From Pedobacter sp. MC2016-14 (GTDB lineage Bacteria; Bacteroidota; Bacteroidia; Sphingobacteriales; Sphingobacteriaceae), in assembly GCF_020991475.1 (NCBI RefSeq), contig NZ_JAJMPA010000003.1, positions 1 through 64,000 of the forward strand: a stretch of 64,000 nucleotides of DNA, written 5' to 3'. Both the position numbers and the translations under genes were made by a program. This document shows, piece after piece, positions 52,612 through 61,301 of the stretch; the stretch's first letter is position 1; each line of letters starts with the position of its first letter. The notes beneath the pieces are model-generated. The model saw only the letters and a list, made by a program, of their open reading frames with translations, did not search any database and was not told where the DNA came from.

Positions 52612-53433
52612 TTGAAAAAAATTATATTATTCCTCGTTTTATTTGTCAGCTTTAGCTGCGCGGCACAACAAATCACGGTTTGCTCCTGGAACCTCAAAGA
52701 TTTCGGACAAACCAAAACAGCGGCTCAGATTGATTTCATTGCTCAAACCCTAAAGCATTTTGATGTGGTGGCGGTACAGGAAGTAGTAGCCGGACCAGGC
52801 GGACCAAAAGCGGTGGCGCAGTTGAGCGATGCTTTAAACCGTACGGGCGCCAAATGGGCTTATACCATTAGTCATGGTACCTCAAGTGATAGATACAGCA
52901 AGGAGCGTTATGCCTATTTATGGAAAACCAGTAAAACGGCCTTAGTAGGCGAGGCCTGGCTGGAGAAAAAATACAACCTGCAAATTAGTCGGGAACCCTA
53001 TATGGGGCGTTTTAAAATGGGTAAAAAGCAGTTTACACTGGTGTCTTTCCATGCCATCCCCAAAGCCAAACAGCCAGAAACGGAGATCAAATACCTGCAA
53101 TATTTTCCAACCGTTTACCCTACAGACCAGCTAATTTTTTGTGGTGATTTTAACCTTTCCGAAGCGCATTCGGTATTTAATCCCTTAAAAAAAGCGGGTT
53201 ATCCCGCTGCCTTCAGCAATCAGAAAACCTCCTTGCGACAAAAATGCATCAATGGCGATTGCCTGGCTTCAGAATATGACAATTTCTTTTACGCCCAGGC
53301 GCAAATCAATTGTATCAAGGCAGGTGTAGTGCCATTTCATACCTCTTTTACGGAGGTTAAGGAGGCCCGAAAAATTTCGGACCATTTACCCCTTTATTTT
53401 CAGTTTGCTTTAAAGGGATCAGTCATCAAATAA
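52612..53433 (+). CDS. Exported endonuclease/exonuclease/phosphatase-family protein
   Basis: This 273-residue protein has a signal peptide (MKKIILFLVLFVSFSCAAQ) from a TTG start at 52612. The EEP fold follows with VCSWNLKDFGQTK, VVAVQEVVAG with the metal Glu, VSFHAIPKAKQPE, IFCGDFNLSEAHSVF (Asp/Asn pair) and a final SDHLPLYFQF. It could be a secreted DNase or a phosphodiesterase. If the Cys at residue 16 were acylated it would be a lipoprotein, but SFSCAAQ also fits ordinary cleavage. Its end overlaps the convergent Hsp70-like gene by 15 bases. Confidence 0.86.
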   Translation: MKKIILFLVLFVSFSCAAQQITVCSWNLKDFGQTKTAAQIDFIAQTLKHFDVVAVQEVVAGPGGPKAVAQLSDALNRTGAKWAYTISHGTSSDRYSKERYAYLWKTSKTALVGEAWLEKKYNLQISREPYMGRFKMGKKQFTLVSFHAIPKAKQPETEIKYLQYFPTVYPTDQLIFCGDFNLSEAHSVFNPLKKAGYPAAFSNQKTSLRQKCINGDCLASEYDNFFYAQAQINCIKAGVVPFHTSFTEVKEARKISDHLPLYFQFALKGSVIK

Positions 53434-54684
53434 ATACCCGCTATAGGCAAGCCCTTTGGCTACACTGGTAAAATTATCACCAGAATTTACAGGTACCTGC
53501 GGAAACCTTTCTTTAAACAAAGCCTGAACGCCCTTTACCAATGAGGTACCGCCGGTTAAAAAGAGACTGTCTATTTCTGCAGGGTTGATGTTGTTGCTGG
53601 CTAAAAATTCATCCAGGTAAGCCGCAATCTTCGCCACGTCTTTGGCAATAATGCCATTGTACTGCGCTAAAGAAATCTCCTCCTCAATTTCTATCTCCAT
53701 ATTGGAATAGGCAAAGGCAGAAAGTTCCTGTTTAGAAAGCTCAATTTTGGTACGCTCTATAGACTGGAAAACCGAGTAACCCAGGTTATTGTCAATCAGC
53801 GTAATCAGGTTTTTAAATTTCGGGTCGTTTTTAGAGTAATGGTAGTAATTCTCCATGTCTTTACGGATGCGCAAACCGTTAAAGAAGTTCATTTGGTCCC
53901 AGGAACAGATGTTGGCAAACAAAGATACGGGTACGGTAAGCACTTTTCCCGGTGTAGCTTCGTATAAGGTGTTTTTCCCAAAATAAGGCGTGCCACGGTC
54001 CCACATAAAGGCCGAATCAAAGCTGTCGCCACCAATGTAAATCCCTCCGGATGCCATGTTGTCCCGTTTACGGTCTTTGTTGCCCGCCTGTTCCGGATCA
54101 AGAATTAAAAAGGTAAAATCTGTAGTACCACCGCCAAGATCGGCCACCAAAACCTTTTCCTGTTTGGTAATGGTGCGCTCATACGCAAAAGCGGCCCCTA
54201 TCGGTTCAAATTGAAAACGTACCTCGCCAAAACCCGCCAGTTGAGCGGCCTTGGTTAAGCGGGTATGTGCCAGCGTATCTTTAGCAGGGTCATTGTCGTC
54301 AAAAAATACCGGCCGGCCTATCACGGCTTTCTGGCAGTCGTATCCCAGCAGCTCATCCGCTTTCGCTTTCAGGTCTTTCAAAATCAGCGCCACCAAATCA
54401 GCCGCATTGTACCTTTTGTTGTGGATGCGGGTTTCAATAAAACTACTGCGCGATAAAATTTGCTTAATAGATTTGATGAAACGGCCTTTCATGCCATCGG
54501 CCAGGTAACCCGTAATGGCCTGTTCGCCCACTACGTAGTTTTTTTCGCCCGGAATGGCTTCTTGCGGAAAATAGATCAGCGAGGGAACGGTAATGGTGGC
54601 AATAATTTGTTGGCTTGCTTCATCAAAGATGGAAAGTGCAGAATTGGTGGTTCCAAAATCAATTCCGTAAAGGTGCTTATTCAT
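53419..54684 (-). CDS. Short Hsp70-family ATPase (YegD-like)
   Basis: This 421-residue protein has the actin-like nucleotide-binding fold of Hsp70: GIDFGTTNSALSIFD (9-24), VIGRPVFFDDNDPAKD, EPIGAAFAYERT, VADLGGGTTDFTFLILD and a late LFLTGGTSLVKGVQAL. The substrate-binding domain and lid of DnaK are absent; the frame simply ends after the ATPase domain. This agrees with YegD-type proteins, whose role is poorly known. No J-protein or GrpE gene is nearby. Confidence 0.9.
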   Translation of the reverse strand: MNKHLYGIDFGTTNSALSIFDEASQQIIATITVPSLIYFPQEAIPGEKNYVVGEQAITGYLADGMKGRFIKSIKQILSRSSFIETRIHNKRYNAADLVALILKDLKAKADELLGYDCQKAVIGRPVFFDDNDPAKDTLAHTRLTKAAQLAGFGEVRFQFEPIGAAFAYERTITKQEKVLVADLGGGTTDFTFLILDPEQAGNKDRKRDNMASGGIYIGGDSFDSAFMWDRGTPYFGKNTLYEATPGKVLTVPVSLFANICSWDQMNFFNGLRIRKDMENYYHYSKNDPKFKNLITLIDNNLGYSVFQSIERTKIELSKQELSAFAYSNMEIEIEEEISLAQYNGIIAKDVAKIAAYLDEFLASNNINPAEIDSLFLTGGTSLVKGVQALFKERFPQVPVNSGDNFTSVAKGLAYSGYLFDD

Positions 54685-54791
54685 GAAAAATGGGAAAATT
54701 AGGCGGCGAAAGTAATTATTATTTCCCGAACCCTAAAAACATTCTTAAAGGTATCCTGTTGCAGCTATAATACCAGCAAAAAACCACAGCT

Positions 54792-55304
54792 ATGAAAAAC
54801 CCAACTACATCAATGGTTTTACCGGAGGATATTCCACTGAACCTCAAAGTTAACGGACAAAATTACCACCTTAAACTGCAGCCATGGGTAAGCCTGCTGG
54901 ATGCCCTGCGGGAACACCTGCAATTAACCGGCACTAAAAAAGGCTGCGACCACGGCCAATGCGGGGCCTGTACGGTACTGGTAGATGGCGTACGGATCAA
55001 TTCCTGCCTCACCATGGCCGTGATGAAGGATGGGGCAGAAATTACCACTATAGAAGGGGTAGCGGCTTTATCTGATCAGGAATTACATCCTTTACAACAG
55101 GCTTTTATCAACCACGATGCCTTTCAATGCGGCTATTGTACACCCGGACAAATCTGCTCGGCCATCGGCCTTTTTAACGAAGGTAAAGCAGAAACTTTAG
55201 CAGAAGTTCAGGAACTGATGAGCGGAAACATATGCCGCTGCGGGGCCTATAAACATATCAATTCGGCCATTATGGAAGTAAAAGGAGGACAAGAGCATGC
55301 ATAA
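54792..55304 (+). CDS. Molybdenum hydroxylase, [2Fe-2S] subunit (PaoA/XdhC-like)
   Basis: This 170-residue electron-transfer subunit of a xanthine oxidase-family enzyme binds two [2Fe-2S] clusters: GCDHGQCGACTVLVDG with a later Cys (plant ferredoxin-like), and CGYCTPGQICSA with ICRCGAY. There is no Tat signal peptide, unlike E. coli PaoA, so the enzyme should be cytoplasmic. It overlaps the next gene by eight bases, forming a three-gene operon. Confidence 0.93.
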   Translation: MKNPTTSMVLPEDIPLNLKVNGQNYHLKLQPWVSLLDALREHLQLTGTKKGCDHGQCGACTVLVDGVRINSCLTMAVMKDGAEITTIEGVAALSDQELHPLQQAFINHDAFQCGYCTPGQICSAIGLFNEGKAETLAEVQELMSGNICRCGAYKHINSAIMEVKGGQEHA

Positions 55305-56283
55305 ATTTAGCTATAGCAGGGCTTCAGTTCCACAAGAAGCACTGGCCAGTGTTGGTCAGGAGCCTAAGGCCAAATTTGTAGCCGGTGGAACAAATTTGTT
55401 CGATTTGATGAAAGAACATATCGAATGCCCCGAGCACCTCACGGACATCAACCGACTGGATCTGGCAAAAATTGAAGGTTTTCCTGATGGCAGCCTGCGA
55501 TTGGGTGCTTTGGCCAGCAATGCCGCTACAGCTTGGCATCCGCTGGTAGAAAAAAACTATCCCTTGCTTTCCCAGGCCATCCTGGCAGGGGCTTCTCCTC
55601 AACTCCGGAACATGGCCACCAATGGCGGCAATCCTTTACAACGCACCCGCTGTTATTATTTTTACGATCTTTCTACACCCTGCAACAAAAGGACTCCGGG
55701 AACAGGATGCTCGGCTTTAAAAGGCTTTAACCGCATCCACGCCATTCTGGGTACGAGCGAGCATTGTATCGCTACCCATCCATCAGACATGTGCGTGGCT
55801 TTAATGGCCCTGGATGCCAGGGTAGAAGTATTGGGTTTAAAGGGGAGCAGGACCATCGATTTTGCAGATTTCCACCGTTTACCGGGAGATACGCCGCATT
55901 TGGATCATAACCTGGAACATGGGGACTTAATCACCTCTATCGATTTACCCGCGCAGCATTTTAAAAATGTGGCCTATTTGAAACTGCGCGACAGGCAATC
56001 TTATGCCTTCGCACTGGTTTCTGTAGCCGCAATTATAGAACTGGAAGGAGCATCCATCAAAACACTGCGGCTTGCCCTGGGCGGCGTGGCGCATAAGCCA
56101 TGGCGAAACAAAGCAGCAGAGGCAGCGCTGGTGGGTAAACCTGCCAATGCTGCGGAGTTTCGCCTCTTTGCAGAGCACATCCTGGCCGATGCCATTGGCT
56201 ACGGGCACAATACTTTTAAAATAGAACTGGCCAAACGCGCCATTGTACGGGCCTTAGAAATGGCTTTAAACGCTAAATCCTAA
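55297..56283 (+). CDS. Molybdenum hydroxylase, FAD subunit (PaoB-like)
   Basis: This 328-residue subunit binds FAD (KFVAGGTNLFDLMKEHIECP, RNMATNGGNPLQRTRC) and passes electrons. A segment with four Cys (RTRC, TPCNKR, GTGCSA, EHCIA) around residues 115-160 matches the extra [4Fe-4S] cluster known in PaoB. That links the operon to the aldehyde oxidoreductase branch (PaoABC) rather than xanthine dehydrogenase. The gene lies three bases upstream of the molybdenum subunit gene. Confidence 0.9.
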   Translation: MHKFSYSRASVPQEALASVGQEPKAKFVAGGTNLFDLMKEHIECPEHLTDINRLDLAKIEGFPDGSLRLGALASNAATAWHPLVEKNYPLLSQAILAGASPQLRNMATNGGNPLQRTRCYYFYDLSTPCNKRTPGTGCSALKGFNRIHAILGTSEHCIATHPSDMCVALMALDARVEVLGLKGSRTIDFADFHRLPGDTPHLDHNLEHGDLITSIDLPAQHFKNVAYLKLRDRQSYAFALVSVAAIIELEGASIKTLRLALGGVAHKPWRNKAAEAALVGKPANAAEFRLFAEHILADAIGYGHNTFKIELAKRAIVRALEMALNAKS

Positions 56284-56286
56284 AAC

Positions 56287-58554
56287 ATGAACAGTAATTA
56301 TACAGGGCAGCCAGCCAACAGGGTAGATGGGCCGCTTAAAGTAACAGGTAAGGCAAAATATGCCGCAGAATTTTTTGTAGAGGGTATGTTGTATGGTTAT
56401 GTATTCAACAGTGCCATCGCCAAAGGCAGCATCAAAGCCATCGATACTACAGCAGTCCTAAGTGTACCGGGCGTCAGCCAGATTTTTACCCATGAAAATG
56501 TTTCCGGCCTGGCCTGGTTCAACATCAAATATAAAGACATGGATTCCCCCAGGGGCAATCCTTTCCGGCCCTTGCACGATGCGAAGATTCATTTCAGCAT
56601 GCAACCCATTGGCCTGGTGGTGGCAGAAAGTTTTGAAATTGCTCGTTATGCGGCCTCGCTGGTTAAGGTCACTTATAAAGAAGAAAAATTTACCACCAAT
56701 CTGCAGGAAAACCTCATCCATAGCAAGGAAGCGCCTATGGGCAAAATTGGCTATGTGCAACCAAAAAGCAGGGGCGATGCCGAAAGTGTTTATGCCAAAG
56801 CCGAACATAAAATTGAGGGCGAGTATGTGCATGGGGCAGAGCACCACAATCCTTTAGAAATGTTTGCCACCACTGCGGTTTGGGAAGATGACGACCACAT
56901 TACCCTGTACGATAAAACACAAGGAGTAGGTAATGTACAGTTTTACATCAGTAATGTATTTGGCCTGTCGCTCAGTAAAGTAAGGGTCATTTCTCCTTAT
57001 GTAGGCGGGGCTTTTGGTTCCGGTCTGCGGCCGCAGTACCAGGCCTTTATGGCTACGCTGGCAGCACTGGAATTAAGACGTCCGGTAAGGGTGGTGATGA
57101 CCCGCCAGCAGATGTTCTCCTTCGGGCATCGTCCGGGAGCCGTACAGCGCATCGCCATGAGTGCAGATGCAGATGGTAAACTGACTTCCATCCAACATGG
57201 CGCCTTCGGGGAAACCTCTCAGCTGGAAGATTATACAGAGATCGTGGTCAACTGGTCGGGCACCATGTACAACTGCGAAAATGTGGCGCTGAAATATGAA
57301 CTCGTTAAACTTGATGTGAGCACACCAACAGACATGCGGGCCCCGGGTGCGGTAACCAGTGCACATGCCTTTGAAAGTGCCATAGACGAGATGGCTTACG
57401 AAGTTAAAATTGATCCGCTACAATTTCGTAAAATCAATTATGCCGAAGAGGATCAGGTAGAAGGAAAGCCTTATTCAAGTAAAGAATTACGTGCCTGTTA
57501 TGATCAGGGTGCTGCCAAATTTGGCTGGGACAAGCGTCCGCTAGAACCAAGATCCATGCGCGAGGGCAATCAGCTGGTCGGTTGGGGTATGGCCAACGGG
57601 GCATGGGACGCCCTGACTTTTCCTGCCCGGGCAGAAGCCATTTTAAGTATGGATGGTAAACTGGTGGTGAGCAGCGGGACTTCAGATATTGGTACGGGAA
57701 CCTATACCATCATGACACAAATTGCGGCAGAAACGCTGGGCTTAAGCTTGGCCGCTGTGAGTTTTAAACTGGGCGATACCAAAATGCCTTTTGCACCTAT
57801 AGAGGGTGGTTCCTGGACAGCTGCTTCGGTAGGCTCGGCGGTAAAGGCAGCTTGCGAAGAGGTCAAAGCCAAACTCTTTAAATTGGCCCGCCGTACCAAA
57901 GGTTCTGCTTTAAAAGGCGCCGATAAAAAGGACATGTTGCTTGCTGATGGTGCGATATACCTTGGCAAAGATCCAGCTGCTTCTATTTCCATTGTAGATT
58001 TGATGCGGCTGTCCAATACCAGCAGCATCAAAGAAAAATCATGGGCGGGCCCTAATCCACTGGCCAAGAAAACCCATAGTTTCAATTCCCATGCGGCTGT
58101 ATTTGCAGAAGTAAAAGTAGATGAAGATTTGGGCACGGTCATCGTCAGCAGGGTGGTATGCGCCGTGGCAGCCGGGCGAATCCTGAATCCTAAAACCGCA
58201 GGTAGCCAGATTTTAGGTGCGGTGGTTTGGGGCATCAGCAAAGCGTTGGAAGAAGAATCCATTATGGACAATCGGCAAGGACGTTTCATGAACCACAGTC
58301 TGGCAGAGTACCATGTGCCCGTCAATAAAGACATCAATGAAATTGAGGTGATTTTTGTGGAAGAAAAAGATGATTTGGTGAATCCATTGGGCGTTAAAGG
58401 CGTGGGTGAAATCGGGATCATTGCCGTAGCACCCGCCATTGCCAACGCGGTTTTTCATGCCACAGGGGTAAGGGTGCGTAATTTGCCGATTACGATGGAT
58501 AAGGTGTTGCAACTAGCGGAAGAGGATAAAAACCAGGAATCCTTAGTGCTTTAG
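56287..58554 (+). CDS. Molybdenum hydroxylase, molybdopterin-cytosine-dinucleotide subunit (PaoC-like)
   Basis: This is the 755-residue catalytic subunit. It begins with RVDGPLKVTGKAKYAAEF and has YVGGAFGSGLRPQYQAF, RAPGAVTSAHAFESAIDEMA, GTSDIGTGTYTIMTQIAAE and the C-terminal GVKGVGEIGIIAVAPAIANA, where the Glu of GVGE is the catalytic base. Substrates of this branch are aromatic or other aldehydes; the true one cannot be read from sequence. Cofactor insertion proteins (XdhC/PaoD type) are not next to it. Its 3' end overlaps the convergent TPR protein gene by 12 bases. Confidence 0.92.
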   Translation: MNSNYTGQPANRVDGPLKVTGKAKYAAEFFVEGMLYGYVFNSAIAKGSIKAIDTTAVLSVPGVSQIFTHENVSGLAWFNIKYKDMDSPRGNPFRPLHDAKIHFSMQPIGLVVAESFEIARYAASLVKVTYKEEKFTTNLQENLIHSKEAPMGKIGYVQPKSRGDAESVYAKAEHKIEGEYVHGAEHHNPLEMFATTAVWEDDDHITLYDKTQGVGNVQFYISNVFGLSLSKVRVISPYVGGAFGSGLRPQYQAFMATLAALELRRPVRVVMTRQQMFSFGHRPGAVQRIAMSADADGKLTSIQHGAFGETSQLEDYTEIVVNWSGTMYNCENVALKYELVKLDVSTPTDMRAPGAVTSAHAFESAIDEMAYEVKIDPLQFRKINYAEEDQVEGKPYSSKELRACYDQGAAKFGWDKRPLEPRSMREGNQLVGWGMANGAWDALTFPARAEAILSMDGKLVVSSGTSDIGTGTYTIMTQIAAETLGLSLAAVSFKLGDTKMPFAPIEGGSWTAASVGSAVKAACEEVKAKLFKLARRTKGSALKGADKKDMLLADGAIYLGKDPAASISIVDLMRLSNTSSIKEKSWAGPNPLAKKTHSFNSHAAVFAEVKVDEDLGTVIVSRVVCAVAAGRILNPKTAGSQILGAVVWGISKALEEESIMDNRQGRFMNHSLAEYHVPVNKDINEIEVIFVEEKDDLVNPLGVKGVGEIGIIAVAPAIANAVFHATGVRVRNLPITMDKVLQLAEEDKNQESLVL

Positions 58555-59994
58555 TTTTTTCTCCACCTCTTTCAGCCATCCGTCCATCTGTTTGGCTTCT
58601 TCGTGCACATATTCCAGGTATTGTTTCAGTTCATCGGCAGGCTGTCCTTCGCTTTCCAGCAAGCTACAGATGCCGATGATGTTGGCCAGGGGCTTGCGCA
58701 CCTGATGCGAATTGATAAAGGCCAGTTCTTCAGAACGCGCCTGGTTAACAAGTTTTTGATAATGGTTTTTCTGCCTGGTTTTGGTGTAGGAAACAAAAAT
58801 GACCACAATGGTCAACAGGGCAAGGATGACCAGCAATACCAAAATGATTTTTTCTTTGCGGTAAATGAGATCTCTGGCAGTATAACCTGATTCCATGCGG
58901 TCAAGACGTAATTCGGACGCCAGGTCTGCGATTTTGGTGATCCCATGCCTGTAGTCTTCAGATTCTTCCAGGGCCAGTTTTAAATAATAATTGGCCTTGG
59001 ACGCCTGATTTTTATCCAGGGCAATGCTGGCCAGTAGCTTATAGGCATCTATCCTGATTTGGGGCGATACCAGGTATTCATTTTCTGCAAGTTGGCTGGC
59101 CAGGCTAAAAGCTGTATCCAGTCGGCCGGCCTGGTAGTAACATTTTGCCAGGTATAAGCTGTCCAGTCCTTTGTAATATTGGTTGCCAGTAGCCAGTAGA
59201 TATTCAATTTTGGGGGCCGCTAAATCGTACTTTTTATCCAGCATTAAGGCAAAATATTCCAAACGCATAATGTCGCGGTCTGGCCTAACCGTTGGCCCGG
59301 TAATTTTCTTTGCCAAATTAAGGTAACGCTTTAAGGTATCCAGCGCGCCCATTTTAAAATAGACTTCCGCTTTATTCAGGTAAATCAATTTCTGCGTGGA
59401 GGCGCTTTTATAATTGTGTTGGGTGTAGCTCAGTTGTGCCTGGTTGAGGTACCGGAGCGCCTGGGTATACAGCCCAATATGCATATAGATGTCAGATACG
59501 CCGATATCGGTGGTCAATTTAAAGTCGGTATTTCCCAATGCTTCAGCTACTTTTCTGGCCTGGCGATAACTGAATACGGCATTCAAAGAATTGCCCATGT
59601 CTGTCTGTACATAGGCCTGGTTGAGGTAAAACTGGTAGAGGAAAATCTGTTCATCATGCAGTTGCGCCATTTCAATGGCTTCATCAAGTAATCGGGCGGC
59701 TTTTTTGAATTCCGCCTTTCTGCGGAGGCTGAGGATTTTGATGAAAGCCTGGAGCTCTTCATGGCCGGAGATGCTGTATTTAAGCAGGGAATCGACCATC
59801 GATGCGGACAGCTGCTCACCTCCAGAACCGATTAAAAACCTATCGTAGCAGAGGTCGGCAATACGTTGTTGTTTTTTATCGTCAGTTTCTTTCTTCAAGA
59901 GAATCTCCCCCAAGGGATCAGGGCTGTCAGCTTTTAAGGGATGGCTGATAGCCATGCAGAAAATGATAAAGATGAACCGAAAAAAATTACGCAT
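58543..59994 (-). CDS. TPR protein with histidine-kinase-like dimerisation domain, no ATPase domain
   Basis: This 483-residue protein has a signal peptide (MRNFFRFIFIIFCMAISHP), helical TPR-type repeats in the periplasm (about 50-360), one membrane helix (IILVLLVILALLTIVVIFVS, about 382-402) and a short cytoplasmic HisKA-like pair of helices with FINSHQVRKPLANIIGICSLLE (His near residue 430). The frame ends after about 50 more residues, so the HATPase domain is missing. The layout equals Bacteroidota sensor proteins that seem cut short. It could act as a phosphotransfer or dimerisation partner of another kinase. Confidence 0.85.
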   Translation of the reverse strand: MRNFFRFIFIIFCMAISHPLKADSPDPLGEILLKKETDDKKQQRIADLCYDRFLIGSGGEQLSASMVDSLLKYSISGHEELQAFIKILSLRRKAEFKKAARLLDEAIEMAQLHDEQIFLYQFYLNQAYVQTDMGNSLNAVFSYRQARKVAEALGNTDFKLTTDIGVSDIYMHIGLYTQALRYLNQAQLSYTQHNYKSASTQKLIYLNKAEVYFKMGALDTLKRYLNLAKKITGPTVRPDRDIMRLEYFALMLDKKYDLAAPKIEYLLATGNQYYKGLDSLYLAKCYYQAGRLDTAFSLASQLAENEYLVSPQIRIDAYKLLASIALDKNQASKANYYLKLALEESEDYRHGITKIADLASELRLDRMESGYTARDLIYRKEKIILVLLVILALLTIVVIFVSYTKTRQKNHYQKLVNQARSEELAFINSHQVRKPLANIIGICSLLESEGQPADELKQYLEYVHEEAKQMDGWLKEVEKKLKH

Positions 59995-60106
59995 GTTTCC
60001 CTGTTTGCTGATAGTGAGGGATAAAAATAACATTTTGATTAAAAGATCAGATATTTTCTGCCGCTTTTTGTTTGAGGTATAGCTGGAGGTGGTGTTCCAC
60101 GAGTCA

Positions 60107-60226
60107 CGTCATCCCAAACGGACCGCACCATGGCATCGTCATCCCGAGCGAGCCGAACCTTGCGTCATTCCGAATGGACCGCACCTTAACGTCATTCCGA
60201 ACGAGCGCAGCGAGGAGGAATCTATT
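60107..60226. repeat. Four CGTCATTCC-type intergenic repeats
   Basis: Imperfect copies begin at 60107, 60137, 60163 and 60190 with CGTCAT(C/T)CC(G/C)A and spacing of 26-30 bases; the last has the longer form to GAGGAGGAATCT. Related sequences are frequent between genes in Bacteroidota, as I recall, but their role is not known. Frames across them are low-complexity and not taken as genes. Confidence 0.7.
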
Positions 60227-60481
60227 AATCTCAGGGAAATTTATTTTACAAAAATTTGCAGATATCGAAACTAATCTGTTTATTTGAATTATATCTCCCT
60301 AAGATATTGTAATGATACTAAATCTTATACCGCTTGCGGTATGTTGTTAATACCCTTTCAGGTTCGCTTTAAGCGGCACGAAAGTGGAAGATGATTTGGC
60401 CGAGAGGCCAATTGTGTGTGAGGAAAATTTTGAATAAGATTGCCATAACAAACAAGATAAATTAACAACAAACAACACCAC
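60227..60481. other. Non-coding leader region before the DUF805 array
   Basis: This stretch holds no credible gene. It has two small hairpins: ATACCGC/GCGGTAT (60329-60344) and TTGGCC/GGCCAA around GAGA (about 60396-60411). No consensus TTG-N20-TAnnTTTG promoter was found, although TTTTGAATAAGATTG (about 60428-60442) is AT-rich. It may contain the array promoter. Confidence 0.4.
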
Positions 60482-60892
60482 ATGTTTAAACGCCCTTTCT
60501 CATTCGACGGCCGCATACGCAGGCTTGAATACGGATACAGCTATTTGATCTATTTTGCCATAGCCATGGTGGTTGGTATCACTTTTACAGTGCTATTTAC
60601 CTCATCAGACCGTTCAAAAGCACCTGGTGCCAACATGGCGCTGATATATCTATTTTACATCCCAATCGGCTGGTTTTTGTTGGCGCAAGGGGCAAAGCGA
60701 TGTCATGACCTCGGTAAAAGTGGCTGGTGGCAATTGATCCCTTTTTATTTTTTCTGGCTCCTTTTTCAAGAGGGCGAATTTCATGAAAATGAATACGGTG
60801 CCAATCCTAAGGGTATAGACATCACAAATCCAGATCATTTTTCCGCTCGTTCAACTGATTCAAACTCACCAAATATAAACCCATCTAATTAA
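60482..60892 (+). CDS. DUF805-family membrane protein, copy 1
   Basis: This 136-residue protein starts [20 protein letters not shown] and has three or four membrane segments. The conserved loop [23 protein letters not shown] is followed by FQEGEFHENEYGANPKGID. DUF805 proteins (E. coli YhaH/YhaI type) are inner-membrane proteins of unknown function. This is the first of three tandem paralogues on the same strand, six bases before copy 2. Confidence 0.9.
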   Translation: MFKRPFSFDGRIRRLEYGYSYLIYFAIAMVVGITFTVLFTSSDRSKAPGANMALIYLFYIPIGWFLLAQGAKRCHDLGKSGWWQLIPFYFFWLLFQEGEFHENEYGANPKGIDITNPDHFSARSTDSNSPNINPSN

Positions 60893-60898
60893 CACATC

Positions 60899-61279
60899 AT
60901 GTTTAAACGCCCTTTCTCATTTGACGGCCGCATCCGTAGGCTTGAATACGGTTACAGCGCTATCATTCATTTAGTTGCATATTTAATTTATGAATATTGT
61001 CTTATAGGTGCTGGCCCTATGATAGTAATAATAGGCTCTGTGTTTTTTATTCCACCTACAATATTCATACTTGCACAAGGTGCAAAAAGATGCCACGATT
61101 TAGATAGAAATGGTTGGTGGCAAGTCATACCATTTTATGGAATTAAGTTACTTTTTAAAGAAGGTGAGCCTCTCGATAACGAATACGGCTCAAGCCCTAA
61201 AGGAATCAATTTAAATGAAGCCGATCCTTTTGGGCATTTTACACCAGAGACAATAGATACTGATAAAAACCAAATATAA
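60899..61279 (+). CDS. DUF805-family membrane protein, copy 2
   Basis: This 126-residue paralogue shares the first 20 residues with copy 1 ([20 protein letters not shown]) and nearly all bases there, yet its membrane segments differ strongly ([20 protein letters not shown]). The conserved loop is [23 protein letters not shown], then [19 protein letters not shown]. Identical ends with diverged middles suggest duplication plus selection or gene conversion at the start. Confidence 0.9.
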   Translation: MFKRPFSFDGRIRRLEYGYSAIIHLVAYLIYEYCLIGAGPMIVIIGSVFFIPPTIFILAQGAKRCHDLDRNGWWQVIPFYGIKLLFKEGEPLDNEYGSSPKGINLNEADPFGHFTPETIDTDKNQI

Positions 61280-61301
61280 ACCTCATTTAAATTAGCTCCA
61301 T

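Noticed and set aside
57702..58445. 247-codon minus-strand frame
   Set aside because: It is antisense to the molybdenum hydroxylase catalytic subunit and is composed of low-complexity Ser/Ala/Leu stretches typical of shadow frames.
60107..60226. CRISPR array
   Set aside because: Repeats are imperfect, spaced by only a few unique bases, with no cas genes and no spacer-like segments.
60072..60287. Open frame of 71 codons in the CGTCATTCC repeat region
   Set aside because: It is made of the repeat units translated in one frame, has no known pattern, and overlaps a second frame of the same kind.
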